Below, piece by piece: positions 1-11,722 of a stretch of 64,000 nt of DNA (the first letter of the stretch is position 1; every line of letters begins with the position of its first letter). The notes beneath the pieces were generated by a model. That model did not search any database, was not told where the DNA came from, and worked only from the letters and a program-made list of their open reading frames with translations. Origin of the DNA: Trichinella spiralis (taxonomy: Eukaryota > Nematoda > Enoplea > Trichinellida > Trichinellidae); contig CM012954.1 of NCBI GenBank assembly GCA_000181795.3, positions 12,059,051-12,123,050 of the forward strand. The letters run 5' to 3'. Position numbers and translations under genes: made by a program.

Positions 1-1509
1 TCACAGCAAGCTTGGTGCATCTGAAATTGAAAGTTCCGAAAAGCTTCTTACGTGTGCTCAGTGTCAATGAATGGATCGATCTTGGAGATGATAATTCAGT
101 TATACTGATTGACGCAAATCAGTAAATATTCACCTCTGAATTTACATTACAGTTTAAAAAATATTTTTTTTACTTTTAGTTGTCCTGGGGCGGTGATGTT
201 TTTATTTCATCTTAAAAATGATCATTACGTATTACATACGGGTGATTTTCGGGCCGAACGAGTGGTTTTGGATAATCCCATTTGGTCGTCTATACGAGTA
301 GACTATTTGTATTTGGATACAACATATTTCAATCCGGCTTATATATTTCCATGCCAAATGGTCGCAATTACGAAAATGATTTCAATTGTTAAACAAATTC
401 AGCAACAGCACAACAAATTGCTCATTTTGGTAGGTACTTATGAAGTTGGTAAAGAGCGTATATTTACAGGTAATTATGAATGAAAAATTGTGTTTGCTTT
501 TCTTAAAATAATTATAACATATTAGCTCTTGCGGAAGCTTTGGATTGTAAAGTGGCTGTGGAAAAGAATAAAATGCAAACATTGAAATGTTTTGATGATA
601 AAAAGCTTTCAGATTCCCTGACTTTGCTCAAATCATCTACATTTTTGCACGTAGTATCTATGGGTGTCTTGAACAGACAAGTGAGAACATTTTCTGTTGT
701 ATTATTTTTTGAATGGTTATTATTTTTTTTTAGAAATTGACCGCCTATCTTGCCTCATATCCCACCTACGAACATTTAGTTGCTATTAAACCAACAGGCT
801 GGGAATTTTCCGGCCGAACAGAGGACAATTTGATTGATGTACAGAAAATGAACAAAATCACAATCTTAGGTAAGCGATTCATATTCCGTATATACGTATT
901 ACAGTATGACTAGTTTGAATAAAAGCAGAAATTTTTACTAGCACACAGAATAAAGTATTTCATTATTATAACAATTTCAATTATTCAATCATCATTGTGC
1001 AAACAACCTTTTCCAACAATGGGTTATTTTTTTCATTAATAAACTTTATTCTTTGATCAGGTATGTTGGGTGCGGTCCGGAGAGTTTACGGAATTTTTCC
1101 GGAAAAGCAAGTGCAAGTTTGATGAAGTTGGAATTGTTTTTTCTTGCATAGTTTGAAATCTAGTAAATTTACGTAGCCATGAGGGAGGAAGTATTTTGAG
1201 AAATTTGAAGTGAAAACAGGTTAACTTGTATATTTGATGATCGAGAATATAATGTTTGCACGATGGGTTTTACTTTTTGCATTTTTATTGGAACATCTGA
1301 GGTTTGAAATTTTGTTTTTTGCAATTGTACATTCTGAATGGGATTTTTCATTTTTTGCAGGAGTACCGTATTCAGAGCACTCCAGCTTTGCTGAATTGAA
1401 GCAATTTGTTTTGAAACTTCGACCCAAGCAAGTGGTGCCAACAGTCAACGTTTCGGCTAGAGCCGAAATCAACCGAGTCATCGGCCAGTGGTTAAACGAA
1501 TCATCATAG
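1..1509 (+). CDS. DCLRE1A: SNM1A/DCLRE1A-type DNA cross-link repair nuclease, 3' part (5' end outside window)
   Basis: Metallo-beta-lactamase/beta-CASP nuclease; the family trims DNA ends in the nucleus during interstrand cross-link repair. Five exons join in frame: 1-121 (codons from base 3), 180-469, 526-680, 734-869, 1361-1509 (TAG). All four introns are GT-AG; the first three are 58, 56 and 53 nt, the last 491 nt. The first junction rebuilds the DANHCPGAV motif (His codon split CA|T). VLHTGDFRA is the metal-ligand motif, LYLDTTY and the GTY-x-VGKERIF segment are typical of SNM1A, and IKPTGWEFSGRT followed by GVPYSEHSSF is the DRMBL (DNA-repair metallo-beta-lactamase) region. The protein ends about 30 residues after PTVNV, close to human SNM1A. 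Motifs resemble SNM1A more than Artemis or Apollo. The N-terminal part, including the first catalytic His/Asp cluster, lies upstream of the window. Confidence 0.93.
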
Positions 1510-1624
1510 TTTTAAATTTTGAATATATTTTGTAAAAATTTTATCTGTTCATTTTCTAAGCAATGGTTGAAAAAAGTAAATTGCAAAAAAAATGGAATTA
1601 TTAGTGAATGAACGATTGAATGGA

Positions 1625-1648
1625 ATATATATATATATATATATATAT
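1625..1648. repeat. AT dinucleotide run
   Basis: About 12 AT units downstream of the nuclease gene. Confidence 0.9.
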
Positions 1649-2673
1649 AATGTTATAAAATAATGATTGAAGAGAATGGAAAATTGGTACTTTTCGAAAG
1701 TGGTGGTGAATTTTGCTAATTTTGCCATAATGATGACCGCTTTGTCGAATCAGAGCAAGTCCATTTTTGTAAACAGTTTGTAAACAAATTTGCATCGTCA
1801 AACTGGGGCAGTCGGTTTGTGAATAAGTGAAAAAGCTGTTGTACAATATGTCCCATATTGAACACCACTTTCCCATGGACGAAGAGTATGCGCATATTGT
1901 CATCAAGTGTTAAGTTTGCAGTTTCAAGCTCAAGCTGAGACTTTTTTTTAATGACAGGCCAGTTATTTTTTATAAGACGAAAAAAGCTTTTGCCCATTTT
2001 GCTTCGACAATTGGATGGAAATTATCATCTCGTCCTATTTCATCAGTTATTGGTGTTTTGTTTTTATTTAAATTTATTTCATGTGAATTGAATTGTCAGT
2101 GTTGGGTGTTGTTCATTTTTGTATTGTTCATTTTGTCGTTTAATGCGTAGGTGATGAAATTCCATCTGGTGACGGATGCATCATAGGTCGACTTTTTTCA
2201 GCATGCTATTAACAATGAATCATCTATCTTTTCATTGAAATTAAAACAAAACAAATCAATAAAGGTATTATTAATATTTTTTCTTTGTTGGTTGGTTATT
2301 CGACGAGTTCATGGCCTTCAGTTACAGAATGGTTTCGCTTGAGGCTGATAGTGGTGGGCGACCAGTTCTTTGGAAATTATCTTCCAACCGGTCTTAGAAG
2401 CAAGGCCTTGTGGAACTGGGTACGCAGGGGCGGAATTCTTGGCTGGTCAACAATTGGAACAGGCGAAAAGCATCTTCAACACAGTCGACCGTCATGACTC
2501 ACCTTTCGGCTTACTGTAGTTTATTTGTGTCTATAATTATATGACGCACGCGCGCGAGCGTTGTTTCCATTTCGCACGTTAGTCAGTCGAATCGCGCGCT
2601 GCAACTGCTCAACTCCAACCGAAAACTACTCGCTCATTCGATTTTTCCTTCTTCTGTTTAGCCGAAAAATAAG

Positions 2674-2728
2674 TAAACAAACAAGCAAACAAACAAACAA
2701 ACAAATAAACAACCAACCAACCAACCAA
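2674..2728. repeat. AAAC/AACC tetranucleotide tract
   Basis: Repeated AAAC-like units grading into CAAC/CAACC units, in the putative 5' UTR or promoter of the bublin-like gene. Confidence 0.85.
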
Positions 2729-2852
2729 GGAGACGTTTTTGTGTTCCAATTCTTCACTATACTTTTGTTTGTTCACAATACCGGTTGAAGAAGCACACGG
2801 TTTGCATATATCCATGCACAGTTTTGTTTTGATTTGAATAAACTCTTTACAG

Positions 2853-4677
2853 ATGCCTTGTGAAACAAACAATGCCGACGAGAGTGGGAAAATCAACGGT
2901 GATATTGGTGAACAAACCCCAACCACGCCGGTACGCTTAAGACGCAACGGAAACAACTCTACCGCCGATAGTCACGAGGTAATTCGTCGAGGTTTGGCCA
3001 CTTTGGCAGAAACTGATTTGGAAGAAAATATGACCGGTAAGCAAATTTATCCATATTCAACTAATACACTGTTTTTTTAAATCATTTTTTGACATAAAAT
3101 TTACACGATTGATTTTTTTTCAATGTCTCATTCAAACTAATGAACATTTTTTTATCGTTATTTCTGATGATCAGGTTCAGCAGTTTTTTCTTCTTGAAGA
3201 AAATCTTCATTAAAAGAATATTATTTCAATACTTCTACATTTCTATTGCAAGCGAGCTTGACTGGGCTTGACAGCAACTTTCATGAAATGAGTTTTTTTT
3301 TCATTTTCATCCTTGCAAAAATAATTCTATCAATAGCATGCAATTTTATGCTAATCATCACCAGTAGCGTCAATGATTTTTCTACATTTATTTTTCTGAT
3401 AATTCGAAATAGGAAACAAAAAAAACAGTATTATAAATAAATTTGTCGACCAAAAATTCGAAATATCATAATGTTGATTTATTCATTTATTTATTGTGAC
3501 GTTGTCTTGGAACAAATAGAAAACAAATAGATACAAGGAAATTGTTTGTTCTTGGTCAGACAAGTCGGCAAAGCTGATGTCAACTGGCAATGAATTGCTT
3601 GTCGCTTTGAGAAAAATGAAAAATATGCAACTAGCATTTGTTGTGATTCGAAACATTTTTCAGTATTGATTTTATTTTTATTTCCATCTAATTTTTTCAT
3701 TCTACTCATTAGAAAGAAATTCCATTTGAATACAACAAAACAATTGAATTTTGCTTGGCAGTAATATTTCAGTTTTTGAACTGACATTTTGCTTTTTTTT
3801 GCTGGGTGTGATATTTTTATTACGGAACGTGTCATAGGAAATTGTTTATTGCATAAAAACTTCTTAGCACAACTTTTGCAGGTTGGTAATAAATAGAAAT
3901 TATTGTTAAAACTAGTTGCCGGAGACTGGCTCCAAAAGAGCACTTTGCTTTAATCTTACTTTGTAAAGCGTCAAGTTAGCTTTACTCGACCAAAAGAAGC
4001 AGCTGTTTACAACATTATACATGTTTGAAGAGTGTAAATTATTGTTGAATTATATTTTAACAAATGAATAAAGTTATTTTTACTTATTTGCATAACTTTT
4101 TTTCCTTTTGTGCATTCAATTGGATTGTATTACTGTAAAACTAAATGGTGGTCAACGTTTTTTCTTTCTTGAACAAACATCGACAGATTATTTGTGTAAA
4201 TTTGAAATCAGATCGAAATTTGTATCCATTTATAAAATTGATTTGAATTTCATTTTCAAATTTGCAAAGTAAATGATTATTATCACATTATTATTATTCT
4301 GCATTATTGTTGTGGAAGAAATATTTTTATAGAGATAAAGAAACTAGATTCACAAATTGACCATTTGAATGACTATATGGCCAAAGTGGAACGTCGAAAT
4401 TCAGAACTGACGGGCCGATTGCAATCATTTTTACAGTCGCAAAAAGAAGAACGCGACAAACGACGTGCATCATTTTATCAGGTGAAATACTAATTTTAAT
4501 AATTTTTTCCAGCTCTATTTACATATTTATGTTTAATTTTAGAGACAACAAGAATCTGAAGCAGCACAGATCGAATTCAACAATCAAGTTCGTGCAATGT
4601 TGATGCGATGCCAACAGGCGCGTGGCGGACCACCGATTGACACATCCGGCTACGGTAACGGTGCATTTTTTTCCTGA
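2853..4677 (+). CDS. BBLN: Small coiled-coil protein, bublin/UPF0184-like
   Basis: Three exons join in frame: 2853-3036, 4333-4481, 4543-4677 (TGA), giving 155 aa. The ATG sits directly after a T-rich CTTTACAG acceptor, so an upstream noncoding exon or trans-spliced leader is likely. The N-terminal third is polar and low in structure. From about residue 60 a heptad-patterned helix begins (LDSQIDHLNDYM, then RRNSELTGRLQSFLQS), which resembles the LDQIN-x-x-LDHLEEKN...LQELL core of human bublin (C9orf16), a short coiled-coil protein; in C. elegans bublin acts in apical intermediate-filament organisation. The N-terminus and the extension after the coil are longer than in the human protein. The family assignment rests only on this helix. 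A second possible 3' end uses a donor near 4654 or 4660 and a terminal exon at 5134-5183 (in frame, ending VGRFCEQLRDNRKVQL). Confidence 0.55.
3037..4332 (+). other. Large first intron of the bublin-like gene
   Basis: GT-AG intron of about 1.3 kb. It is AT-rich, with short ORFs on both strands (for example 3491-3943 minus) that lack coding character. I see no additional exon in it. Confidence 0.6.
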
Positions 4678-5477
4678 CTCATTTTTTGGTTGGTGACTTC
4701 AAAAGCGAAAATGACGACAGTTGTTACAGTGACGTGGCTGGCCAACAGCTGCCTTTTTTCATGGAAAAATGAATACATATTTCATTTTTTAGTATTTGTC
4801 TTTTTTTTTCTATTCTTCCAAAATTCAACGCAGCCTCGCTATTTTTGTTCCTGATTGCATTTATCCCATATCACAGCTACGGTTGTCCATGCATGTTGAC
4901 TGCCACGTTGCGTTATTTATTTCTCTTTTTCTTTTTTACAGTAGAATATGTGAAAAGTTTTTCTTTTATTCCTTCTGTTCCTGTTTATATTTGGAATATT
5001 GGTAAAATTGGTTGAATAGTTTTTGTTTTTTTTCTACATGTACATTTTAATCTTTTGTTACTGTACAAATGGGTGTCTGAAAAGAACAACTTGAGGCATT
5101 GGACTCTTCAAATTATGGTAACCGTTGTTGCAGTTGGCCGATTTTGTGAACAATTACGTGACAATAGAAAAGTACAATTGTAAAAGTTTTCGTCTGCATT
5201 TTTCTCTTCAATAATCTTTATACTTTATGAAAATAGTACTTACTTTGAACAAGTGAATGATAAATTTCGCATGTGCAAAGAATTTCATTCGTGTAAAAAA
5301 TCAAGCGCAGTTCAATTCGAGCATCGTAAACAACAATTAAAAATTTATTTATATTCAAACATTGAATCAATAACGTTAACAATTTGTAAAAATGAACAAA
5401 CAAATGCGGCAGCATTTTTTGATAATCAATATCCTGAAACAGCTACAGTAAGTGAAAAATTATGTTTGAAAATAGTA
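4678..5477. other. Convergent 3' region between the bublin-like gene and CDC37
   Basis: The segment lies between two converging genes. It contains a candidate alternative terminal exon (5134-5183, after GTTGTTGCAG) and a plus-strand open segment at about 5233-5450 with balanced codon use, ending at a GTAAGT-like donor. I could not connect the latter to any gene or recognise its product. It may simply be antisense to the CDC37 3' UTR. Confidence 0.35.
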
Positions 5478-6530
5478 CTATTGATTATTTGATGATGTGC
5501 GAGCATACTCTTTCTCGTCACTTTTGGGCCAAATAGTAGAGGGAATATTCCATAAACCAACAGCGATGGCTCGCTTGAAATGGTAATAAAGTTCCCGTGC
5601 ACTCATATTATTCTGCACCTCTTGAGACAACAGTTTGCGATCTTTGGCTTCAAAATATTCTCTCAAAGACGGAGGCATCGCATTCAAAACCTCTTCAACG
5701 GTGAGATTTTCTTCAATTTCGACGTCGTCATCAATTTCTTCGTATTCCTTCGCACTTTGTCTAACATGTTCGATGTACTCTTCAACATCTTTCATGAATA
5801 ATTGCCTCCTGTCCGGTGATTCCATCAACGATGCAAAAAAGTGGCGAATGAGACCTGGGTTACTTGCATCCGTGTTGAACGCGCTTGCAATGCCATGCAA
5901 GTTACACAGCAGAATATGCTGATGAGCGATGTGTTCCATCATTTTATGATTGCCGTTCATTTCTTCCATAAGCACTCGAATCGTAATCTGTTCTAAACTT
6001 GCATCACAGCAAAGTTTAGGAAATTTCAGCAACAATTTCAAAGAATCTTCAAGCTTGTGCAGCATGCAGAAATGCTCCAATGCTTCCACTTCTTCATTGA
6101 TAACATCATTTGCATCGCACTTTGGCATGTCCGAATTGTCCGCTTTGCTTATCGAACTTCTTTCGAACCCTGGTTTTGAAATGGTATCCACATTCCATTT
6201 GGCTTTTTTCTCCTGCTCTTCGATCTCCTCCATGCACTGATCTAGCTCTTCCAACTCTTTATTCAAATCTTCCATTTTCTTCTCACTTTCTGCCCTTTCT
6301 ACATCGGACAATTGTTCGTTGGCAAGTTTGTCTTTTAATTTCTGCATTTCTTCCAAAACTGTCTTTCGATTCTGTTCAACCTCTTCCCGGTACTCTTTCT
6401 CCTGTTCCATACGTTCCAAACGCACACGGTGACGCATCTCAAAAAATGCGTTTTTTTCAAAATAAGGTGACAGACCATCTTCGTCGTCCGACAGTTCAAT
6501 ATCTTTCCATTTGGAGTAATCGATTGGCAT
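5478..6530 (-). CDS. CDC37: CDC37, Hsp90 co-chaperone for protein kinases
   Basis: Single 350-codon exon. CDC37 is a cytosolic adaptor that loads client kinases onto Hsp90. The N-terminus MPIDYSKWKDIELSDDED matches the family signature; the Ser before DDED corresponds to the CK2-phosphorylated Ser13 of human CDC37. A long charged coiled coil follows (about residues 30-115), then KWNVDTISKPGFE (about 120-132), equivalent to the human WNVDTLSKDGF start of the middle segment. The helical Hsp90-binding region (about 150-270) and a C-terminal helical domain with MPPSLREYFEAKD follow. Length is close to human (378 aa). The start is fixed by homology. The gene has no intron although most neighbours have many, so retroposition or intron loss is possible. 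It is transcribed toward the bublin-like gene. Confidence 0.96.
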   Translation of the reverse strand: MPIDYSKWKDIELSDDEDGLSPYFEKNAFFEMRHRVRLERMEQEKEYREEVEQNRKTVLEEMQKLKDKLANEQLSDVERAESEKKMEDLNKELEELDQCMEEIEEQEKKAKWNVDTISKPGFERSSISKADNSDMPKCDANDVINEEVEALEHFCMLHKLEDSLKLLLKFPKLCCDASLEQITIRVLMEEMNGNHKMMEHIAHQHILLCNLHGIASAFNTDASNPGLIRHFFASLMESPDRRQLFMKDVEEYIEHVRQSAKEYEEIDDDVEIEENLTVEEVLNAMPPSLREYFEAKDRKLLSQEVQNNMSARELYYHFKRAIAVGLWNIPSTIWPKSDEKEYARTSSNNQ

Positions 6531-8085
6531 TGTTGATCAGCGTAGGAAAAACCAACCGTCTGCGGCGAGAAATCTGGACAAAACTAAATTTTCACTCACT
6601 TAAAAACTGTAACGTCAATGAAAATTTTAAAATAAAAAGTTTAATATTTTAAACAAAGCTAACTTTAAAATCACTAGAAATTTAAACTAAAACCAGCATC
6701 TACTTTAATCAAACCTTCATTTTTTTAATATTACAGTAACAAGTTATTTTGTTCAGGTGTGTTGAAAATTCTTTTCTGGAAATTTATAAAAAACACAAAA
6801 TAAATACTTTAACTTAATTAATAATATGCATACTTAATGCTCAACATGAAAAACGTCGTTTTCAATTGCGAAAAAATTGTTAAAGTTCTAACATTATCAT
6901 TGAATAATTTTATTAAAATTAAAATATTTAGCAATTGAGCACAAAGTACAACTTTGATATTTTGTTGAATTTCGTCATAATCTCAAGTAACTGACTATTA
7001 TAGTTGGTAATTTAATTGATATTTTGATTTTAGAGTTCATACTGTAGATAGAATAATTTGCAGTAATCTGTAATTGTGATAAATGCCTATTTTTGCGCTA
7101 GTTTTTTTGTTACGTTAAAATTTAAAATTTATATCAACCACATTACTGAAAGTTGCTATTACAGAAGAAGTATCACGACTAACATTACTGTACATGAAAA
7201 TATAATGTAAGATGATAGAAATAACTTGATAATAGTCAAATTGCCACATTTTGTATTATTCAATCAAAAAATTTGACAGTTTTATTTCCAATTTGGAATT
7301 AAGGTTTTTTTCAATTTTCAAATGTGGATGAAGCTGCTGTAAAACGTTTTAATCCGCCTTTGTTTTTCCAGAAGTGTAATTTTTGTTCGTTCTATTCGTT
7401 CTTCTCTGTACATTTATGTATCCCTTGCGAAATATTTTGAAAATTCATTTTTTTATCGTTTCTTGAAGATTATTTTTCAGCAATTGTGTTCGATTTGAAT
7501 AAGTGATTGAACAACTACCTGAAAGTCATAACTAAACTGACAACAATCAAAAGATAAGCCAGTTAAGCTGTTGTTCGTTCTTGCTCTCTGCGTGTGTTTC
7601 TTTAAAGTAAGAGTTTTCTTTCTTCTTTTGTTCTTTATTCAGATTCTTTATTGATTCAGATCTTATTCAGATTCACAACTAACGTCAACGTCAGGCGACA
7701 TGCGAGTGCACATTATTGAAATGTCAGCTTTTACTCTGTTATAACAAGCAAAAACAGTTCCATCAAAAACTATAAATGAATAAAACCAGCATAGTGAAGT
7801 AGCAGACCTGAAGAATTTGCGATTCAGATTCGAACGGAGGGCGCAGATGGGAAGATATATTGTCAAAGTCGGTTGTTATGAACAATAATGGTAAGTGGTT
7901 GTTTTAGAGCAAAAAATGCACGCATTCAAACCGTACACTTGAGCGAGAGATTATTATATCATTTTGCACACAGCGCAATAAAAAATAAACTTGATAATAA
8001 TGTGCAGAGAAAACAGAAAATGAAAAACAGGATTAAGCCAAAAGTGAAAACCGTGTGTGCTCGTGGAAGCAAGAACTTGGCGTTT
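6531..8085. other. Intergenic region upstream of CDC37 and downstream of the CCCH gene
   Basis: Very AT-rich, about 1.55 kb. It must contain the CDC37 promoter on its left side and the 3' UTR of the zinc-finger gene on its right side. I see no convincing exon; short ORFs at 7663-7866 (minus) and 7888-8127 (plus) look random. Three TACTGTA-type heptamers occur (6732, 7040, 7186). Confidence 0.5.
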
Positions 8086-11000
8086 CTAAACGGTTGGCCC
8101 CGCATTCAGTGGAGACTCGTACTGTAAGTCTTTGCGACGTTCGCGTAAAGAGGGTATTTTTTCTTGATTTGATATTGTTTCCAGTGAATCAGCCGACGCT
8201 GGCACGGACCCTCTGCCATCATTCAAACTTGGATCCTGATTAACAACAGCAACACCACAAGATGAATTTGAAACAGCAGCGGCATCAGCATCAGCAATAA
8301 CATCAGCAGCAGCAGTTGCTGCAGCAGTAGTAGTAGTAGGGGTGGTGGTGGTGCTGACGGTAGGAGTAGTAGACGGTGGGGCAGCCGCAGCGAAGCGTTT
8401 CAGTCTTGGATCCGAAGGTCCATTTTTGTTGATCGGATCGATGATGCGTCCTTTCGCGTGTGGACGAGGCGGTTGCACCATGACGTTCATTCGAGATTGA
8501 GGTGGTCGCTGTCGGACAGGTCCGTCACCGACGTACAGCAAACCATGAGGCCGATAGCGTGAAACACCGCCAGCATAACCTCCGCCGGATGGCATCGGAC
8601 CACCACCGTACGGCCCGTTGTGTGCGTAAGCATGACGCGGACCCATCATGTCCGGACGTGGACAAAAAGCGGGACCGTTGAGCTGAGCTGGCGGCGGTGC
8701 GGCCATGTACGGATCGAACATATCGTTCGAACCGTTGTACCTGGGTGGCATGTCCGGATAAGCCATTGGATTCACCATTTCCGGTTCCATTGGCATCGGC
8801 TGACCACCGTGGCCGTAACCATAATTTCGGATCGGATCCGGAAAGCAAGCCATACGAACGTTGCTGGCGGAATCGTACGGCAGTATTGCATTGGACATCG
8901 GCATCTCTGGCGGCACAGATCCAGAGCCCGCGCCTGGGCCGCCGGGTTGCGTTTTGATCCTCGGATCACGAGGTCGAGCGTCAACTGTTCCCAGAACAAC
9001 CGCCGATGACGGTGAAGATCGACCACTCTTGGTCGATGATGTCGGATCGGTCACATCCTGAGCAGAAGTAGCATCAACTGATTCGCGTACGTTGTTAGCA
9101 GAAGGACTGGCTGCCACAATTGCAGGAGTCGGGTTATCCAACGGTTTCGAACCAGTGAACAAGTCCGAAACAGCATCAAACTGGTTTGCAAGGTACTTTT
9201 TCACACGTGGATCTGCCCGAAGCTTGACGTCTTTCAACGATATGACCATTGTCGGATCTCGAACTTTATTTTCACGCTTAACATCTCCAAGCAACTGCAA
9301 CTTGAAATCAACCAAAAGAACTGTCTGCGGAACCAAAACCCACTGCTTCATTGGTTCTGGACTAGCCGGTGAGTCTGAAATTTCAACATATATATATATA
9401 TATATATATATATTACAAATGTTAATAATGTTTCGTCAGTATTGAAAATCAAGAAGTTTAAATGAACTGGTATATTAAAAAAAACGCACATTATTTATTA
9501 TTACCTTGTATTTTATCGGCACCTTTGACTTGTGACTTTATCTCACGAAGCATAGCGATGATATTAATTTTCGCAGTCGGGACCGCCGCCGCTTTGGATG
9601 TACCAGTTTCATCGTGTTCTTTCTCTTTACGCATTTCCACATCGTCAATTAGCGATCCTGTTTGAGCTTCAGCCATGAAATTTTCACTTTTTATGTTCGG
9701 CGTTTCCAACAAAGGTTCTTGGGAAATTCTCGAATATTCTCTTTCCATGCTGGAAAAAGAGACTGATCATGTAGTAAATGGAAAGTGCATCAGCTAGCGG
9801 AAAGCATACTTGGCATAGGGAAAAGAGATACCATCATCGTGAGACATTGCATATGAAGAAGGTTGATCACAGTTGCCAGCAGCCATTTCACGCGGTGGTG
9901 AAGGAAGCAGACCCGTTCCAGTGTATGGCGTCGGAAGCATAGCCTGTTTCGGAGGATCGTTCAACAGCACCTTGCGTCGTGTTGGCAATTCCAATTGCAC
10001 TGAAGCTATTTTCGATCCCAGCGGTGGAACGTGTTGTTCCTCAAGTGGAACCTGAAAATACCGAACAAATAACACATGCAAAAAAGAAATCAAAGAAGCG
10101 TAAAGTCAGATTTCAAAATGTTACTGTCCACTTACGGATTTTGCAAATTCAGAATTGACCCCCCTGTCTGCGTTGATAGCATGTGAATAGCGGCATCGTT
10201 CCCCTTTGCGGCAATCTCCGATTGGGAAAAATTTGCACGGTAAATCATTGTGCATGTAGGGGCATTTGCGACCGTTTCGACAGTAACCCGACGCGAAGTA
10301 CTTGCACAATTCCTTTCGCTTGTTCTGAGAAGTTGCGGCGGCCGAAGGTGACCGCTTGGCGGTCGTGGCAGGTGAAACGTGTGAATATGGACAACGATCA
10401 CCCTTGAAACAGCAAAGGGAAATTCACCGACTATTATTATATTCAGTGTAAAATTCACCCACTCATACCTCACGACAGAAGCCTTCTTTGAAAAAGCGGC
10501 AAAGCGTACGATCACGACGATCACCACGTTCCCGTGCAGTACCTGCTGCTGCTGCTGCTGCTTGTGGTAGTGGTGCTTGTGGTGGTGGTGCTGGTGGTGG
10601 TGGTGATTTGGAAGAACGACGTTTCGCGCGTCCAGTGCGAACCAAGCCCCCAGCGTTTTGTTCTTGCTTGGGACGTTCTTCGCCGCTGCGGCTGTCGTTC
10701 TCAGAACGCGTGGGCGACATGCTGGTACGTTTACGCTTGGGGCGTGGACTGCGACATCCCCCTGGACCTCCTTTGCCGTGGCGTAGTTTTTTCGCTCGAG
10801 ATCGTTCGTCGACACGCTTTCTGTTGGATCTTGATCTTGGACCCCTTTCCGCCGCCAGTGGCTGCTGTGGACCGCGTTCTTCCGATTTACTGAAAAACCA
10901 GGCACCATTCATTAATCGACTATTAGTACACCCACTGTGTGAAAAGTAGCCACTCACATTGTCGTCGAACCGCTAATCTGTTCCAGTGAAGAAGTCGACG

Positions 11001-11722
11001 TTACTGTTGTCTCGCCGTAATATTCGTCGTTTGGGTCGAAGAAAGGCGAATCGCAATTTGCCAACATCGTCGCATCGTCTGCCAATTTTGATGATGTTTC
11101 AGCGTTCTTGGCACCCTTTGCCTTTGCCCAGTTGTTCAACATGTCAGCAGAATTTTCGTTCTGAATTATTGTAAACGAACGTCGAAAAACATTCAAATTC
11201 AACAGTCCACACAATTCAGCAAATTTTTCAGAAATGACAAACAACTTACGCAATCCAGATCCATGTAGAAATTGTTTCCCGACTGAAAAGACTTCACAGT
11301 CGATGAAGGGACCTCCTTGGTCTTCTTAATTGTTCTGGTATATTCAACGGCAGCTGATGATTTGGACCCATTGTATGCTTTGCCTGCATACCAGTCGAGA
11401 GCGTCTTTGCTCGGCTCGACCACTTCGCCCAATTCGTCCTGTGAATGACCGGTCAACTTAGCCACCAGCTCATCTCGTTTCTGAAAACAACGATCAGCAA
11501 AAGATGTACTGTAAAAATGGTTGTCACAAAACATATTTGGTAAAAAAAGAAATTCACCCTTTTCAAAGAAGCATCAAATTCCGACTTGTTCGTTATACAG
11601 ATCACACTGTCGCTGGAATCACTTGAATTTCCACTTTGGTTCACTTCGGGATTTGGGAAAAGAATATCATCGTCTGTAATTTCGCCTTCTTCAAGCAGTT
11701 CGCCTTCTTCCATTTGGCTCAT
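8086..11722 (-). CDS. Three-CCCH zinc-finger protein, ZC3H4/ZC3H6/suppressor-of-sable type
   Basis: Eight exons in transcription order: 11558-11722, 11250-11480, 10958-11160, 10469-10889, 10136-10402, 9810-10051, 9505-9749, 8086-9374; all phases agree, giving 1020 aa. The start has an in-frame stop (TAG) just upstream. The protein opens with an acidic MEEGELLEEGEITDD motif typical of this family, then an Arg/Ser/Pro-rich basic segment and three C-x7-C-x5-C-x3-H fingers at about residues 330-348, 373-391 and 396-414. The intron at 10403-10468 splits finger 1. The long last exon is Pro/Gly/Met-rich with scattered DPR motifs (ADPRVKKYL, RDPRIK, SDPRLKRF) and Ala/Thr tracts. Known relatives (human ZC3H4, Drosophila Su(s)) are nuclear RNA-binding factors that restrain unproductive transcription. 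Paralogue identity between ZC3H4, 6 and 8 cannot be settled. Confidence 0.9.
9389..9412. repeat. AT dinucleotide run inside a CCCH-gene intron
   Basis: Lies within the short intron just upstream (in minus-strand terms) of the last exon's acceptor at 9375-9377, so repeat-length changes could affect this splice site. Confidence 0.9.

Larger units (their letters stand above)
1510..2852. other. Intergenic stretch with a GC-rich putative promoter
   Basis: It separates the nuclease from the bublin-like gene. It holds an AT dinucleotide run (about 1625-1648), a polyA-like AATAAA near 2257, a less AT-rich block at about 2290-2510 that is open in several frames but unassigned, a CpG-rich patch at about 2541-2600 that could be the core promoter of the downstream gene, and an AAAC/AACC-type simple repeat at 2674-2728. 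A 93-codon ORF on the minus strand (1716-1997) is discussed among the findings; I do not call it a gene. Confidence 0.5.

Noticed and set aside
3491-3943. 150-codon minus-strand ORF inside the bublin-like gene's first intron
   Set aside because: No motif, AT-driven codons and Lys/Phe/Asn-rich composition; consistent with a chance ORF.
6110-6652. 180-codon plus-strand ORF opposite CDC37
   Set aside because: It is the antisense shadow of the strongly conserved CDC37 coding strand.
10132-10957. Long ORFs in alternative frames over the CCCH fingers, on both strands
   Set aside because: They arise from GC-richer coding DNA; only the frame with three intact C-x7-C-x5-C-x3-H fingers has splice-consistent neighbours.
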